DNA from: an uncultured Pseudomonadota bacterium
GTDB lineage: Bacteria; Myxococcota_A; Polyangia; HGW-17
Length of the DNA stretch: 38,297 nt
Direction: 5' to 3'
Assembly (NCBI GenBank): GCA_938004375.1
Contig: CALKWH010000049.1
Coordinates: forward strand, 1 to 38,297
In this document: positions 8,897-16,691 of the stretch, one piece after another
How positions within the stretch are numbered: position 1 is the stretch's first letter
Layout: the number at the start of each line of letters is the position of its first letter
Made by a program: the position numbers and the translations under genes
The notes under the pieces: generated by a model
Database searches by the model: none
Seen by the model: the letters and a program-made list of their open reading frames with translations, nothing else
Told to the model about the DNA's origin: nothing

Positions 8897-10129
8897 ATGC
8901 CGATGTTTGTTTATAAGTGTCTGAACGCTTCCGGGAAAGCCGTGAAGGGCTCCCGGGACGCGGACTCGGAGAAGGCGCTGCGGGCGCAACTGCGCAAGGA
9001 GGGCCTCTTTTTGCAGGAGGTACGGCTCTCCTCCGAGAAGGGCAAGGGCCTGCAGCGCGAGGTGGAAATATCTTTTTTGAACAAAGTATCTCCCATGGCC
9101 ATCGCCGTCTTCACGCGGCAGTTGGCCACGCTGCTCAAGGCGGGCGTGCCCCTCACCGAGAGCCTGGCCGCCATCGGGGACCAGCTCCAGAGCGACCGCC
9201 GCCAGAAGAAGTTGGCCGCCCTGGTGTTCACCGTGCGCCGCACCGTCAACGAGGGGCGCTCGCTGGCGGACGCGCTGATCGCCCACCCCCGGGAGTTCGA
9301 CGAGTTCTTCGTGTCCATGGTCCGCTCCGGCGAGGCCGCGGGCAACCTGGACGAGGTGCTGTTCCAGCTCGCCGGGTTCCTCGAGCGCAACCAGAAGCTC
9401 AAGGACAAGGTCTCCGGGGCCATGACCTACCCCATCATCATGGTGTTCATCACCGCCGGCATGGTCGGTCTGCTGATGACCACCGTCGTGCCCAACGTGG
9501 TCACCGTGTTCGAGGACAGCGGCCAGACGCTGCCGATCTACACCCGGTTTCTCATCTCCGTGAGCGACATCGTGGGCAGCTCGTGGTACTGGATGATCCT
9601 CGGATTGGTCGCCGCCGTGTGGGGCTTCAGGAAGTGGAAGCGCTCGGACTCCGGGCGCCACGTCTGGGACCGCTTCCTGCTCCGGATCCCGCTGGTGGGC
9701 GAGCTGGTGCGCATCCTCTCCATCGCGCGGTTCTCCAGCACGCTGGGGACCATGCTGCACTCGGGCGTGCCGATCCTGCAGTCCCTCGAGATCTCCAAGA
9801 GCGTCATGGGGAACACCCGGCTGCAGGAGGTGGTCGACGACGTGGCCGTGGCCGTGCGCGAGGGCGAGAGCATGGCCCGGGTGATGGAGCGGTCGAAGGA
9901 GTTTCCGCCCCTGGTGAGCCATATGGTGGCCATCGGAGAAAAATCCGGGCAATTGGAGCAAATGTTAAACAATATCGCGCTCGCGTACAACAACGAGGTG
10001 GAGACCACCCTCTCCAAGCTCACGTCCGTGCTCGAGCCGCTGATGATCCTGTTGATGGGCGGCATGGTGGGCTTCATCGTCATGTCCATCCTGATGCCCA
10101 TCATGCAGATGAACAACCTGGCCATGTAG
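8897..10129 (+). CDS. gspF: Type II secretion system inner-membrane platform protein GspF
   Basis: GspF is the polytopic membrane core of the assembly platform, acting with GspE and GspL. The 410 aa length is normal. It starts with the family-typical PMFVYKCLNASGKAVKG. Two GspF repeats follow, each with a conserved FTRQLATLLKAGVPLTESL-like segment (second copy FSSTLGTMLHSGVPILQSLE). Three hydrophobic helices lie near residues 175-200, 225-245 and 380-400. AGGAG at 8883-8887 is 9 nt before the ATG. AT-rich islands occur at 9064-9091 (EISFLNKVS) and 9950-9975 (LEQMLNNI). Confidence 0.96.
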   Translation: MPMFVYKCLNASGKAVKGSRDADSEKALRAQLRKEGLFLQEVRLSSEKGKGLQREVEISFLNKVSPMAIAVFTRQLATLLKAGVPLTESLAAIGDQLQSDRRQKKLAALVFTVRRTVNEGRSLADALIAHPREFDEFFVSMVRSGEAAGNLDEVLFQLAGFLERNQKLKDKVSGAMTYPIIMVFITAGMVGLLMTTVVPNVVTVFEDSGQTLPIYTRFLISVSDIVGSSWYWMILGLVAAVWGFRKWKRSDSGRHVWDRFLLRIPLVGELVRILSIARFSSTLGTMLHSGVPILQSLEISKSVMGNTRLQEVVDDVAVAVREGESMARVMERSKEFPPLVSHMVAIGEKSGQLEQMLNNIALAYNNEVETTLSKLTSVLEPLMILLMGGMVGFIVMSILMPIMQMNNLAM

Positions 10130-10139
10130 GAGGAGAGAG

Positions 10140-10592
10140 ATGCATTCCGAGAACCCTGAAACCATCATCCGCACCCCCGAGGCCGCCCCCGAGCAGGGCG
10201 CAGAAAAGAAATCCCGTCGGCAGCGGGGCATGACCCTCATCGAGATCATGGTCGTCATCGTGATCATGGGCATGGTCATGGGCGCCGTCACGGTGGGCGT
10301 GATGTCCTACCTGAAGAAGGCGAAGAAGAAGACCACCCAGACCCAGGTCAACCGCATCGCCCAGTCACTCACCGCAGAGGCCTCCGAACCCACCAACAAG
10401 GGCAAGGACGCCAAGGCCATCCTCGAGCTCATGATGTCCGAAGGCACTCTGAAGAAGAAGGATCTGTCCGACGCCTGGGGCAACGAGCTCAGGGTCGAGA
10501 AGCAGGACAAGTCCATCTGCGTGATCTCCGCGGGTCCCGACGAGGACTTCGGGACGGGGGACGACATCAAAGATGAAGACTGCGGCGAGTAG
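10140..10592 (+). CDS. gspG: Major pseudopilin GspG
   Basis: GspG polymerises into the periplasmic pseudopilus. The 150 aa precursor carries an unusually long basic leader of about 30 residues, then a prepilin peptidase site RQRG|MTLIEIMVV with Glu at mature position 5. One hydrophobic helix and a small soluble domain follow. The C-terminal SDAWGNELRV and the acidic GPDEDFGTGDDI correspond to the conserved WGN motif and the calcium-site loop of GspG. Processing requires GspO, which is not encoded here. GGAGGAGAG precedes the ATG. The 3' end overlaps gspH by 20 nt. Confidence 0.95.
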   Translation: MHSENPETIIRTPEAAPEQGAEKKSRRQRGMTLIEIMVVIVIMGMVMGAVTVGVMSYLKKAKKKTTQTQVNRIAQSLTAEASEPTNKGKDAKAILELMMSEGTLKKKDLSDAWGNELRVEKQDKSICVISAGPDEDFGTGDDIKDEDCGE

Positions 10593-11310
10593 CGGCATCA
10601 CTGGAAAAAGCGGATTCACGCTGGTCGAGGTGCTCGTCGTGGTGGTCATCGCCGCCATGCTCGTGGGCGCGGTGGCGGTGAGCTTCTCGCAGTTGCCCAA
10701 GATGCGCCTGCGGGAGGCCGCCCGGAAGTTCGCCGGCGGGGTGCGGTTCGTCGCCGGGCGGGCCCGCACCTCGCGCACCATGCTGCGCATCGTGATGGAC
10801 CTGGACAAGGAGAACCCCACGCTGAGCGTGGAGCGCTTCCCCCCGGGCGTGGCGCTGCCCCACCGGGATCCCCGGGTGGATGACGAGGCCGGCGAGGACC
10901 TGGAGTGGCGCTACGAGAACTGGGTGCGTCTGGATCCGGGGAACCCCGTGGGACCGGTGGGCGCAGCCGACACCGGGAAGCCGTTCTTGCCGCCGCCCTC
11001 GCTCTGGGAGCCCCTGGAGACGTCGTTGAAGACCGCTCTGGTTCTGGAGGACGTGCGCATCGCCTCGGTGACTTATCCTTGTTTAAATAAAGAATACTCC
11101 AGCGGGCTGGTGAGCCTGGTATTCTTTCCCAATGGCACCAACTGGGGCGCGGTGATCCTGCTGCGCTCCACCGCCGAGCACGAACTGTCCCTGATCGTGG
11201 AGCCCATGACCGGGCACGTTCGCTTCGAGGAGGGCTTCGTGGTGCCCGAGGACCTGTGCGAGGACGCGGCCGGCAACGAGGCCCCGCCGGACGGGGAGGA
11301 CGAGGAATGA
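10573..11310 (+). CDS. gspH: Minor pseudopilin GspH
   Basis: This 245 aa protein has a short leader and the prepilin peptidase site KSG|FTLVEVLVVVVIAAM, with Glu5 of the mature protein, then a hydrophobic helix and a beta-rich soluble domain. Its place after gspG and before gspI, rather than strong motifs, identifies it as GspH, a pseudopilin near the pseudopilus tip. It starts inside gspG (20-nt overlap) and its TGA overlaps the gspI ATG. An acidic end (AAGNEAPPDGEDEE) closes the protein. An AT-rich island (11071-11097) encodes TYPCLNKEYS. Confidence 0.88.
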   Translation: MKTAASSGITGKSGFTLVEVLVVVVIAAMLVGAVAVSFSQLPKMRLREAARKFAGGVRFVAGRARTSRTMLRIVMDLDKENPTLSVERFPPGVALPHRDPRVDDEAGEDLEWRYENWVRLDPGNPVGPVGAADTGKPFLPPPSLWEPLETSLKTALVLEDVRIASVTYPCLNKEYSSGLVSLVFFPNGTNWGAVILLRSTAEHELSLIVEPMTGHVRFEEGFVVPEDLCEDAAGNEAPPDGEDEE

Positions 11311-12080
11311 CGCGCCCGTCCGCGTCCGCCCGAACAGGCGGCTTTACCCTGCTCGAGGTCCTGGTGGCGCTCACCATCCTGGCCATGTCCCTGGTGTGGA
11401 TCCTCAAGGGACAGACCGACTCCGTGGTTCGCAACATCGAGGCCCGCATGCACCTGCAGGGGGTGCATTTAGCAAATTATAAAATATTGGAGACCGAGCA
11501 ACTGCTGCGCAAGGAGGGCTTCGGCACCTTCGAGGGCGAGCTCTGCGGCGACTTCGCCTCGGACCGGCTCGAGGGTACCGACTCGTTCGAATACTGCATC
11601 TATATCGAAAAAATCGTGATGCCGGACATGGCCATGCTCCAGCAGCAGATGGCCGGCGGCCTCGGCCTCGACGACGGCACCGGAACGACCACGGATGGGA
11701 GCACCCCCGGCCTGCCGCCGCTGATGCAGGACCTGCTCACCCAGTTGCTGCCCGACGGCGGCGGAGATCTGCTGTCTGGGCTCACCGGGATGATGGGGAA
11801 CGTCCTCACCATGGCCCTCTCCGGGATCCAGAACGTCATGGAGCAGGCGGTGCGCCGCGTCCGGGTGGTCGTGGCCTGGCGCGTCGGTCGCAAGGAGCGC
11901 TCCTACGAGTTGGTGGCCTTCTTCACCGATCCCATGATCCTCGATCAGAACATCATGGATTTGACCGGCCTGACCGGTGGGGGTCAGAGCGGCGGACAGA
12001 GCGGCGGACAGAGCGGTGGACAAAGTGGTGGGCGCAGCGGCGGACAGAGCGGCGGCCCCTCGGGAGGGCGGATCCCATGA
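11307..12080 (+). CDS. gspI: Minor pseudopilin GspI with Gly/Ser/Gln repeat tail
   Basis: GspI is a tip pseudopilin that pairs with GspJ and GspK. The 257 aa protein has leader and cleavage site TGG|FTLLEVLVALTILAM. The ATG at 11307 overlaps the gspH stop as ATGA; a longer in-frame start inside gspH would give an Arg/Gly-rich leader and was rejected. The length exceeds the usual 120-130 aa: a middle insertion is rich in Gly/Met/Leu (about residues 110-170), and the C-terminus is about 30 residues of SGGQ repeats encoded by a 12-bp array. AT-rich islands are at 11467-11488 and 11595-11617. Confidence 0.9.
   Translation: MTRPSASARTGGFTLLEVLVALTILAMSLVWILKGQTDSVVRNIEARMHLQGVHLANYKILETEQLLRKEGFGTFEGELCGDFASDRLEGTDSFEYCIYIEKIVMPDMAMLQQQMAGGLGLDDGTGTTTDGSTPGLPPLMQDLLTQLLPDGGGDLLSGLTGMMGNVLTMALSGIQNVMEQAVRRVRVVVAWRVGRKERSYELVAFFTDPMILDQNIMDLTGLTGGGQSGGQSGGQSGGQSGGRSGGQSGGPSGGRIP
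11979..12071 (+). repeat. 12-bp tandem repeat in the gspI 3' end
   Basis: About seven imperfect units based on GGACAGAGCGGC encode (G-G-Q-S)n, with Arg or Pro replacing Gln in some copies. The core GGACAGAG is shared with the array at the end of gspJ, 0.7 kb downstream. Confidence 0.93.
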
Positions 12081-12904
12081 AATCCTCCCGCGGCTTCACC
12101 CTGATCGAGGTGCTGGTGGCCATGACCCTCGTGGCGTTCATGAGTTTCATCATCTTCAGCACCATCCGTTCGACGCGGGCGTCCCAGGAGGTGTCCGAGG
12201 AGCGGGCCGTGCAGACCCAGGCCACGGCCGCCGCGCTGGATCTGTTCGTCCAGGACCTGAACATGGCCTATCTGTCCCTGGGCGAGGACACCGCGGCCGA
12301 GTTCAAGCGGACCCTCTTCCGGGGCATCCCCGACACCCGCGGCGCCGAGCTCGTCTTCTCGACCATGTCCCACCGCCCCACCCGGCGCAACGCCCACGAA
12401 TCGGATTCCTGCCTGGTCACCTACCGGCTGGAGCGGGACCCGGATCACCCGGGTCAGGACGCGCTGGTCCGCCGGGAGAGCCGACGCCTGGAGGCGGTGG
12501 ATCCGGAGACCATGCCCGCCGAGACCCGCCGCCTGGTGGGCCGCGTCGAGTTGTTCGACGTGTGGTTCTTCGACGCAACCAAGGACGAATGGGTCGACTC
12601 CTGGGACACCACCACCATGGACGGGCAGAGCGGGCGCCTGCCCCAGCTCGTGCGGGTGCACCTGGCCGTGGACGTGGGCGGCGTGATCGCCCACTTCCAC
12701 AGCATGGCGCGTCCTCACCTCGCGGAGCCGTTGAACCTGCTGCCGGCCACCGGCAAGGTCACCAACTTCTCGACTCAGGGCGGGCAGAGTGGACAGAGTG
12801 GACAGGGTGGACAGAGTGGACAGAGTGGTCGTACCAACCCCAACCAGGGTGGGCAGTCCGGCGGTCGCACGCCTCGCCCCATCGAAATTCCGAGGGTGCA
12901 GTGA
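12077..12904 (+). CDS. gspJ: Minor pseudopilin GspJ with Gln/Ser/Gly repeat tail
   Basis: GspJ is a tip pseudopilin. The 275 aa protein has a very short leader and site SRG|FTLIEVLVAMTLVAFM with Glu5. A long beta-rich domain follows (FSTMSHRPTRRN...LVTYRLERDP...LVGRVELFDVWFFD), as expected for GspJ. The C-terminal 45 residues are low-complexity (GQSGQSGQGG and similar), encoded by a 9-bp array. The start overlaps the gspI stop as ATGA, and its own TGA overlaps the gspK start as TGATG, so translation is probably coupled across three genes. Confidence 0.92.
   Translation: MKSSRGFTLIEVLVAMTLVAFMSFIIFSTIRSTRASQEVSEERAVQTQATAAALDLFVQDLNMAYLSLGEDTAAEFKRTLFRGIPDTRGAELVFSTMSHRPTRRNAHESDSCLVTYRLERDPDHPGQDALVRRESRRLEAVDPETMPAETRRLVGRVELFDVWFFDATKDEWVDSWDTTTMDGQSGRLPQLVRVHLAVDVGGVIAHFHSMARPHLAEPLNLLPATGKVTNFSTQGGQSGQSGQGGQSGQSGRTNPNQGGQSGGRTPRPIEIPRVQ
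12782..12827 (+). repeat. 9-bp tandem repeat in the gspJ 3' end
   Basis: Five near-identical copies of GGACAGAGT (one starting GGGC, one with GGGT) encode Gly-Gln-Ser/Ser-Gly-Gln low-complexity sequence. The GGACAG core also occurs in the gspI array and in the 9-bp array at 27814-27903. Confidence 0.93.
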
Positions 12905-14145
12905 TGGACAGGTGCGTGCCCGCTTCCCGGAATCAGCGTGGGGTCGCCCTGCTCGTCGTCGTGTTCGGCCTTTCGCTGATCGCGGTATTGATTAATATAT
13001 TTGTTTACCAATCCCGCACCCACAAGGCGGCCGCCATCGCCGAAGGCGAGCGCATGCGTGCGCGCTATTACGCCTACTCCACCCTCGAGATCACCCGCCT
13101 CTTCCTGCGGGTGCAGGCCAAGTTTATTGATAATAATTCCATGGTACAGAATCTGGGCATCGACATGTCCCAGGTCGTCCCCATGATGATCCCCATGTTC
13201 TTCGACGAGACCCTGGCCGCCCAGTTGCTCGGCGGTGAGGCCCGCGGGCTCGGCGAGCTGCCCGAGAAGGGGTCGGGGGTGCTCGAGCTCTATCGGCCCG
13301 AGGAAGGGCGAATCAATTTGAATTGCGCCTTCAACTCCACCCAACTGGAGCGGCTCACCAACCTCACCCTCGGGTTGTTCCTGGACCGGCGCTACGACGA
13401 GTTCTTCGGACGCATCCTGGATGACGGCCAGACATTGGACCGCTCACAGCAGGTGGGGGCGCTGATCGACTTCGTGGACTTCGACCAGAGCAACACCGGC
13501 GGGGCCGAGGATGAAGACAGTTACTACAAAGGCCAGCCGGAGCCGTACCTGTCCAAGAACAACCTCCTGGACTCGGTCAGCGATTTGCGCCTGATCCGGG
13601 GCGTCGACGACCTGTTCTGGGCGAACTTCGGCGACAGTTTCAGCGTGTACGGCGGGTGCCAGCTCCACCTGTGCGCCATGGACCCGAACAACTGGCAGTT
13701 GATCGCGGGGCTGATCATCCTGACCGCGGCCTCCCCCGAGGACCCGGTGATCAGCGACCCCGTGAAACTCAAACTGCTGGCCACCACTGTCGCCCCCCAG
13801 GTGCCGGTGCTGTGCAAGGACCTGCAGTCGTTCATCGGGGCCGTGGCCCAGCCGGGGACGGCTTCCACGATGATTTCGACGGTTTTAGGGACTGACATTG
13901 AAGATTCTGGGGATCTGGGCCAGGACGGGATCGCCGACGCCCAGGTCCAGGGTGTGGAGCTCGACGCTGCCAAGCTCCAGACTCTGGTCGTGGGCGGCGC
14001 CAAGCGCTACTACCGCATCCGGGCCGTGGGGCTCTCGGACGAGGCGATGTTCGCCATCGAGGCGGTGTGGGACCAGATGGCCGTCTCCACGCAGCCCGGC
14101 CGCGAGGGCGCCCAGGGCGCCTATATTTATTGGAAAGAGGACTAG
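12904..14145 (+). CDS. gspK: Type II secretion minor pseudopilin GspK
   Basis: GspK caps the pseudopilus tip. The 413 aa length fits this largest pseudopilin. The leader and site NQRG|VALLVVVFGLSLIAV lack Glu5, as is normal for GspK. The large alpha-helical insertion domain has ARYYAYSTLEITRLF, then GRINLNCAFN, ALIDFVDFDQ and a NLLDSVSDLRLIRGV segment typical of the family. The C-terminal part (YRIRAVG) resembles the GspK core. It begins one base before the end of gspJ. Two AT-rich islands (12986-13010 in the membrane helix, 13121-13138) stand out from GC-rich surroundings. Confidence 0.93.
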   Translation: MDRCVPASRNQRGVALLVVVFGLSLIAVLINIFVYQSRTHKAAAIAEGERMRARYYAYSTLEITRLFLRVQAKFIDNNSMVQNLGIDMSQVVPMMIPMFFDETLAAQLLGGEARGLGELPEKGSGVLELYRPEEGRINLNCAFNSTQLERLTNLTLGLFLDRRYDEFFGRILDDGQTLDRSQQVGALIDFVDFDQSNTGGAEDEDSYYKGQPEPYLSKNNLLDSVSDLRLIRGVDDLFWANFGDSFSVYGGCQLHLCAMDPNNWQLIAGLIILTAASPEDPVISDPVKLKLLATTVAPQVPVLCKDLQSFIGAVAQPGTASTMISTVLGTDIEDSGDLGQDGIADAQVQGVELDAAKLQTLVVGGAKRYYRIRAVGLSDEAMFAIEAVWDQMAVSTQPGREGAQGAYIYWKED

Positions 14146-14153
14146 GTGACCAT

Positions 14154-15899
14154 ATGACCATGGTAGGTGCCATCGACATTGGAAGTGCCACCATCTCCGG
14201 CTGCGTCGTCGACTTCTCCCGCAGCGGCGTGAAGGTGCAGCAGTACGAGACGCTGCCGCGCCCAGAGGATCCCGAACGGCTCGACGAGGCCGTGCGCTCG
14301 CTCGTCGGCCGCCTCGACCTCGCCCACGTGAAGGTGACCGCCAGCCTGGATCGACCCGTCTTCGTGCGCAACCTGGAGTTCCCCTTCACGGATCTGAAGA
14401 AGATCGAGCCCCTGCTCTCTTACGAGCTCGACGATCAGATCCCCATGGACGTCTCGGAGTTGATCATCACGCACGGCCACGTGACGCACAAGGACCGGAC
14501 CGAGGTGCTGGTGCTGGCCGCCGCGAAAGACGAGATCGCCGCCGAGTTGCAGCGGTTCGCCGCCGCGGGCCTCGAGGTCAACCGGCTGGTCCACCCGGCC
14601 AACCGCGCCGTGTTCTTCGCTCCGCTGGGAGAGCCCTGCACGGCGGTCATCGACGTGGGCGCCCGGGTCACCCACCTGGCCGCGGTGGTCCAGGGGCGGC
14701 TCCGGGCGGTGCGCACCTGGGCCGACGGCATGGACTCCGTGGTGGAGGCGCTCTCGAAGTACAGTCATCAGGATTCCGATCAGGTGCGGGACTGGCTGCA
14801 CCTGCAGGGGCGCATCTCGGCTCCCGGCCATCAGGAAGAGGGCTTCGAGCAGGTGATCCGCACCGAGGTGGAGCGCGCCTTCGAGGAGTGGCGCCGCTTT
14901 CTGCTGGCGTTTCAGACTCGGCATCACGAGACCGTGGAGCGGCTGGTCCTGATCGGCGACGGCGCCCGGTTGCCGGGGCTGGCCACGGCGGCGGCGGCCT
15001 TCTTCGGCGTGCCGGTGCAGGTGGGTCAGGTGCCCGGGGAGACCCTGGTGGATCCCAAGCAGGCCGGCCTGGTGGCGCTGGCCTCGTTGACCCTGTCCCA
15101 CGAGGCGTTGAACTTCCGGCGCGGGGAATTCGCCCTGGGGGCCAAGGAGAGTCTGGTAAAGAAGAAGGCCCTGGCGGTGATCCTGGGGTTGAGTATCTTT
15201 TTTACAATGATGGTAGGCTCCGGGCTGTTCACGCTGTGGCGTTTGGAGAAGGAAGAGCGGGACCTGCTGGCGCTCACGGGACAACTGAGCACCGAGGTGC
15301 TGGGCAAACCCATCTACGACCCGAAGGTGATTCGCAAGCAGATCAAGCAGAAGACGGAGAAGAACAAGGGCACCGGCTCCACCGCGCTGTTGCCCCGCAT
15401 GAGCGCCTGGGTGCTGTTGAGCCAGATTTCTGCGCAGATGCCGGCGAACGCGGTGGACGCGCCGGACGGAGCCGAATCGCCCGCGGCTCCGACGGAGGAG
15501 GTTGCCTCGAGCGACGGCGCCAAGCCCGAGGAAAAGAAGGACGAAGCGTTCACCGGGGGAACGCCGGCCGCGGGGGGGCCGACGCAGCCCGAGGACAAGA
15601 AGCCCGAGGACAAGAAGCCCGACGGGAAAAACGGTGCCTCCACCGGGGACGGCAAGGAGCCCAAAAAAGAGGCACCCATCACGCCGGTGCGGGTGGATAT
15701 CAACAAGATCCACATCCGCTCCGGCAAGGTGAGCCTCGGGGGCACCGTGACCACCGCCCAGGAGGTCGACGAGATCGTCCGCGGCCTCAAGCGCATCGAG
15801 TGCTTCCAGGAGATCTCGCCGGGCGCCATCAAGACCGTGGGCACGGGTGAAGAGGAGCGGCGGGAGTTCACCATCGAGATCACGATGGACTGTCTGTGA
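14154..15899 (+). CDS. gspL: Type II secretion system protein GspL (PilM-like cytoplasmic domain)
   Basis: GspL anchors the ATPase GspE to the inner membrane and contacts GspM. The 581 aa protein has an actin-like cytoplasmic domain (about 1-325; AIDIGSATISGCVVD resembles PilM phosphate-loop sequence). One membrane helix lies near 342-364. A long periplasmic Pro/Lys/Glu linker (about 430-515) includes a duplicated EDKKP, and a small ferredoxin-like domain ends the protein (IHIRSGKVSLGGTV...FTIEITMDCL). AGGTGA at 14143-14148 supports the ATG at 14154; an in-frame extension into gspK was rejected. An AT-rich island (15192-15215) covers part of the membrane helix. Confidence 0.9.
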   Translation: MTMVGAIDIGSATISGCVVDFSRSGVKVQQYETLPRPEDPERLDEAVRSLVGRLDLAHVKVTASLDRPVFVRNLEFPFTDLKKIEPLLSYELDDQIPMDVSELIITHGHVTHKDRTEVLVLAAAKDEIAAELQRFAAAGLEVNRLVHPANRAVFFAPLGEPCTAVIDVGARVTHLAAVVQGRLRAVRTWADGMDSVVEALSKYSHQDSDQVRDWLHLQGRISAPGHQEEGFEQVIRTEVERAFEEWRRFLLAFQTRHHETVERLVLIGDGARLPGLATAAAAFFGVPVQVGQVPGETLVDPKQAGLVALASLTLSHEALNFRRGEFALGAKESLVKKKALAVILGLSIFFTMMVGSGLFTLWRLEKEERDLLALTGQLSTEVLGKPIYDPKVIRKQIKQKTEKNKGTGSTALLPRMSAWVLLSQISAQMPANAVDAPDGAESPAAPTEEVASSDGAKPEEKKDEAFTGGTPAAGGPTQPEDKKPEDKKPDGKNGASTGDGKEPKKEAPITPVRVDINKIHIRSGKVSLGGTVTTAQEVDEIVRGLKRIECFQEISPGAIKTVGTGEEERREFTIEITMDCL

Positions 15900-15914
15900 G
15901 AAGGCGGTGTATAA

Positions 15915-16565
15915 ATGAAATGGATGTCCAAAATTGAAAATACCTACGACCAACTGACCGTCCGGGAGCAGCAGATCCTGGTGGCCTTGGTACTCGTGGT
16001 GCTGGGCTTCGTGTTCTTCCTGTTCGTGTTCTTCATCAAGGAAGGATTTGACGAGCGGCGGGAGCGCATCACCGCTCTGCGCGACGCCGTGAGCCTGCTC
16101 CAGAAGAACCGCAGCGCGGTGCAGGAAAACCAGCAGGCCCAGGCGACGCTGGAGCTCAAGGCGGTGCAGAAACCCCCCATACTTCAGGGCCACCTGGACA
16201 CCATCGCCAAGCAGTTCGAACTGTCCCCCAACATCACCCCACAGAAGCCCAAGAATCTCGGGGACAATCAGGAGATCCTGGTCGAGAGCGTCGAACTGAA
16301 GCTCCATGACGCGCCCATCAAGGGGCTCTTCCAGTTCCTAGACCAGGTGGAGCGCGGGAATTACTTGATGATGGTATCTGAGATTAAATTAAATACGCGC
16401 CGAGGTCAGCCGGACCGGATGGATCCAGTCTTGTTCGTTTCCAGTTATTACAAGCGCAGCGCCGAGGAGCTCAAGGCCCTGCATGACAAGGCGGCCGAAT
16501 CGGACAAGGAAAAGACCAAGGGTGAAAAGAAAGACGCCACCCGGTCCGAGAAGGAAGAGATTTAG
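15915..16565 (+). CDS. gspM: Type II secretion system protein GspM
   Basis: GspM is a small bitopic platform protein that pairs with GspL. The 216 aa protein has a short cytoplasmic end, one strong membrane helix (about 23-43), a coiled-coil stretch (ERRERITALRDAVSLLQKN) and a ferredoxin-like domain (VESVELKLHDAPIKGLFQFLDQVE). It ends in a charged Lys/Glu tail. AAGGCGG lies before the ATG at 15915. Sequence conservation of GspM is low, so the call rests mainly on topology and on position between gspL and gspN. An AT-rich island is at 16380-16396. Confidence 0.87.
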   Translation: MKWMSKIENTYDQLTVREQQILVALVLVVLGFVFFLFVFFIKEGFDERRERITALRDAVSLLQKNRSAVQENQQAQATLELKAVQKPPILQGHLDTIAKQFELSPNITPQKPKNLGDNQEILVESVELKLHDAPIKGLFQFLDQVERGNYLMMVSEIKLNTRRGQPDRMDPVLFVSSYYKRSAEELKALHDKAAESDKEKTKGEKKDATRSEKEEI

Positions 16566-16651
16566 TGCCGGAATAAGGGACGCATGCAAAAGGACGACCC
16601 GTTGGAAGCCTCGAAGTGGCTGGATCATTTACTTTGTAATAAGAACGGTAT

Positions 16652-16669
16652 CCGTGGACTTCACCACGG
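16652..16669 (+). promoter_or_regulatory. Hairpin in the gspM-gspN gap, before the gspN ribosome site
   Basis: CCGTGG (16652-16657) and CCACGG (16664-16669) form a perfect 6-bp stem with a 6-nt loop, ending 11 nt before the AGGAGG of gspN. No T-tract follows, so it is not a standard terminator. The 126-nt gap also has an AT-rich stretch (16625-16642). RNA processing or control of gspN translation is possible but unproven. Confidence 0.4.
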
Positions 16670-16691
16670 TTGTGAGCGTGAGGAGGCCATC

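Noticed and set aside
7616..9961. Very long minus-strand open frame (over 780 codons) opposite gspE and gspF
   Set aside because: In GC-rich DNA, frames opposite real genes stay open. The translation is low-complexity Asp/His/Gly/Leu/Val-rich, without motifs, while the plus strand encodes clear GspE and GspF.
14142..16307. Long minus-strand open frame opposite gspL and gspM
   Set aside because: The translation is Leu/Gly/Arg/His-rich without motifs and lies opposite a well-supported operon.
16584..16691. N-terminal extension of gspN from ATG 16584, or a separate small gene
   Set aside because: The ATG at 16692 has a near-perfect AGGAGG and begins the membrane helix. The upstream part contains a hairpin and has no ribosome site.
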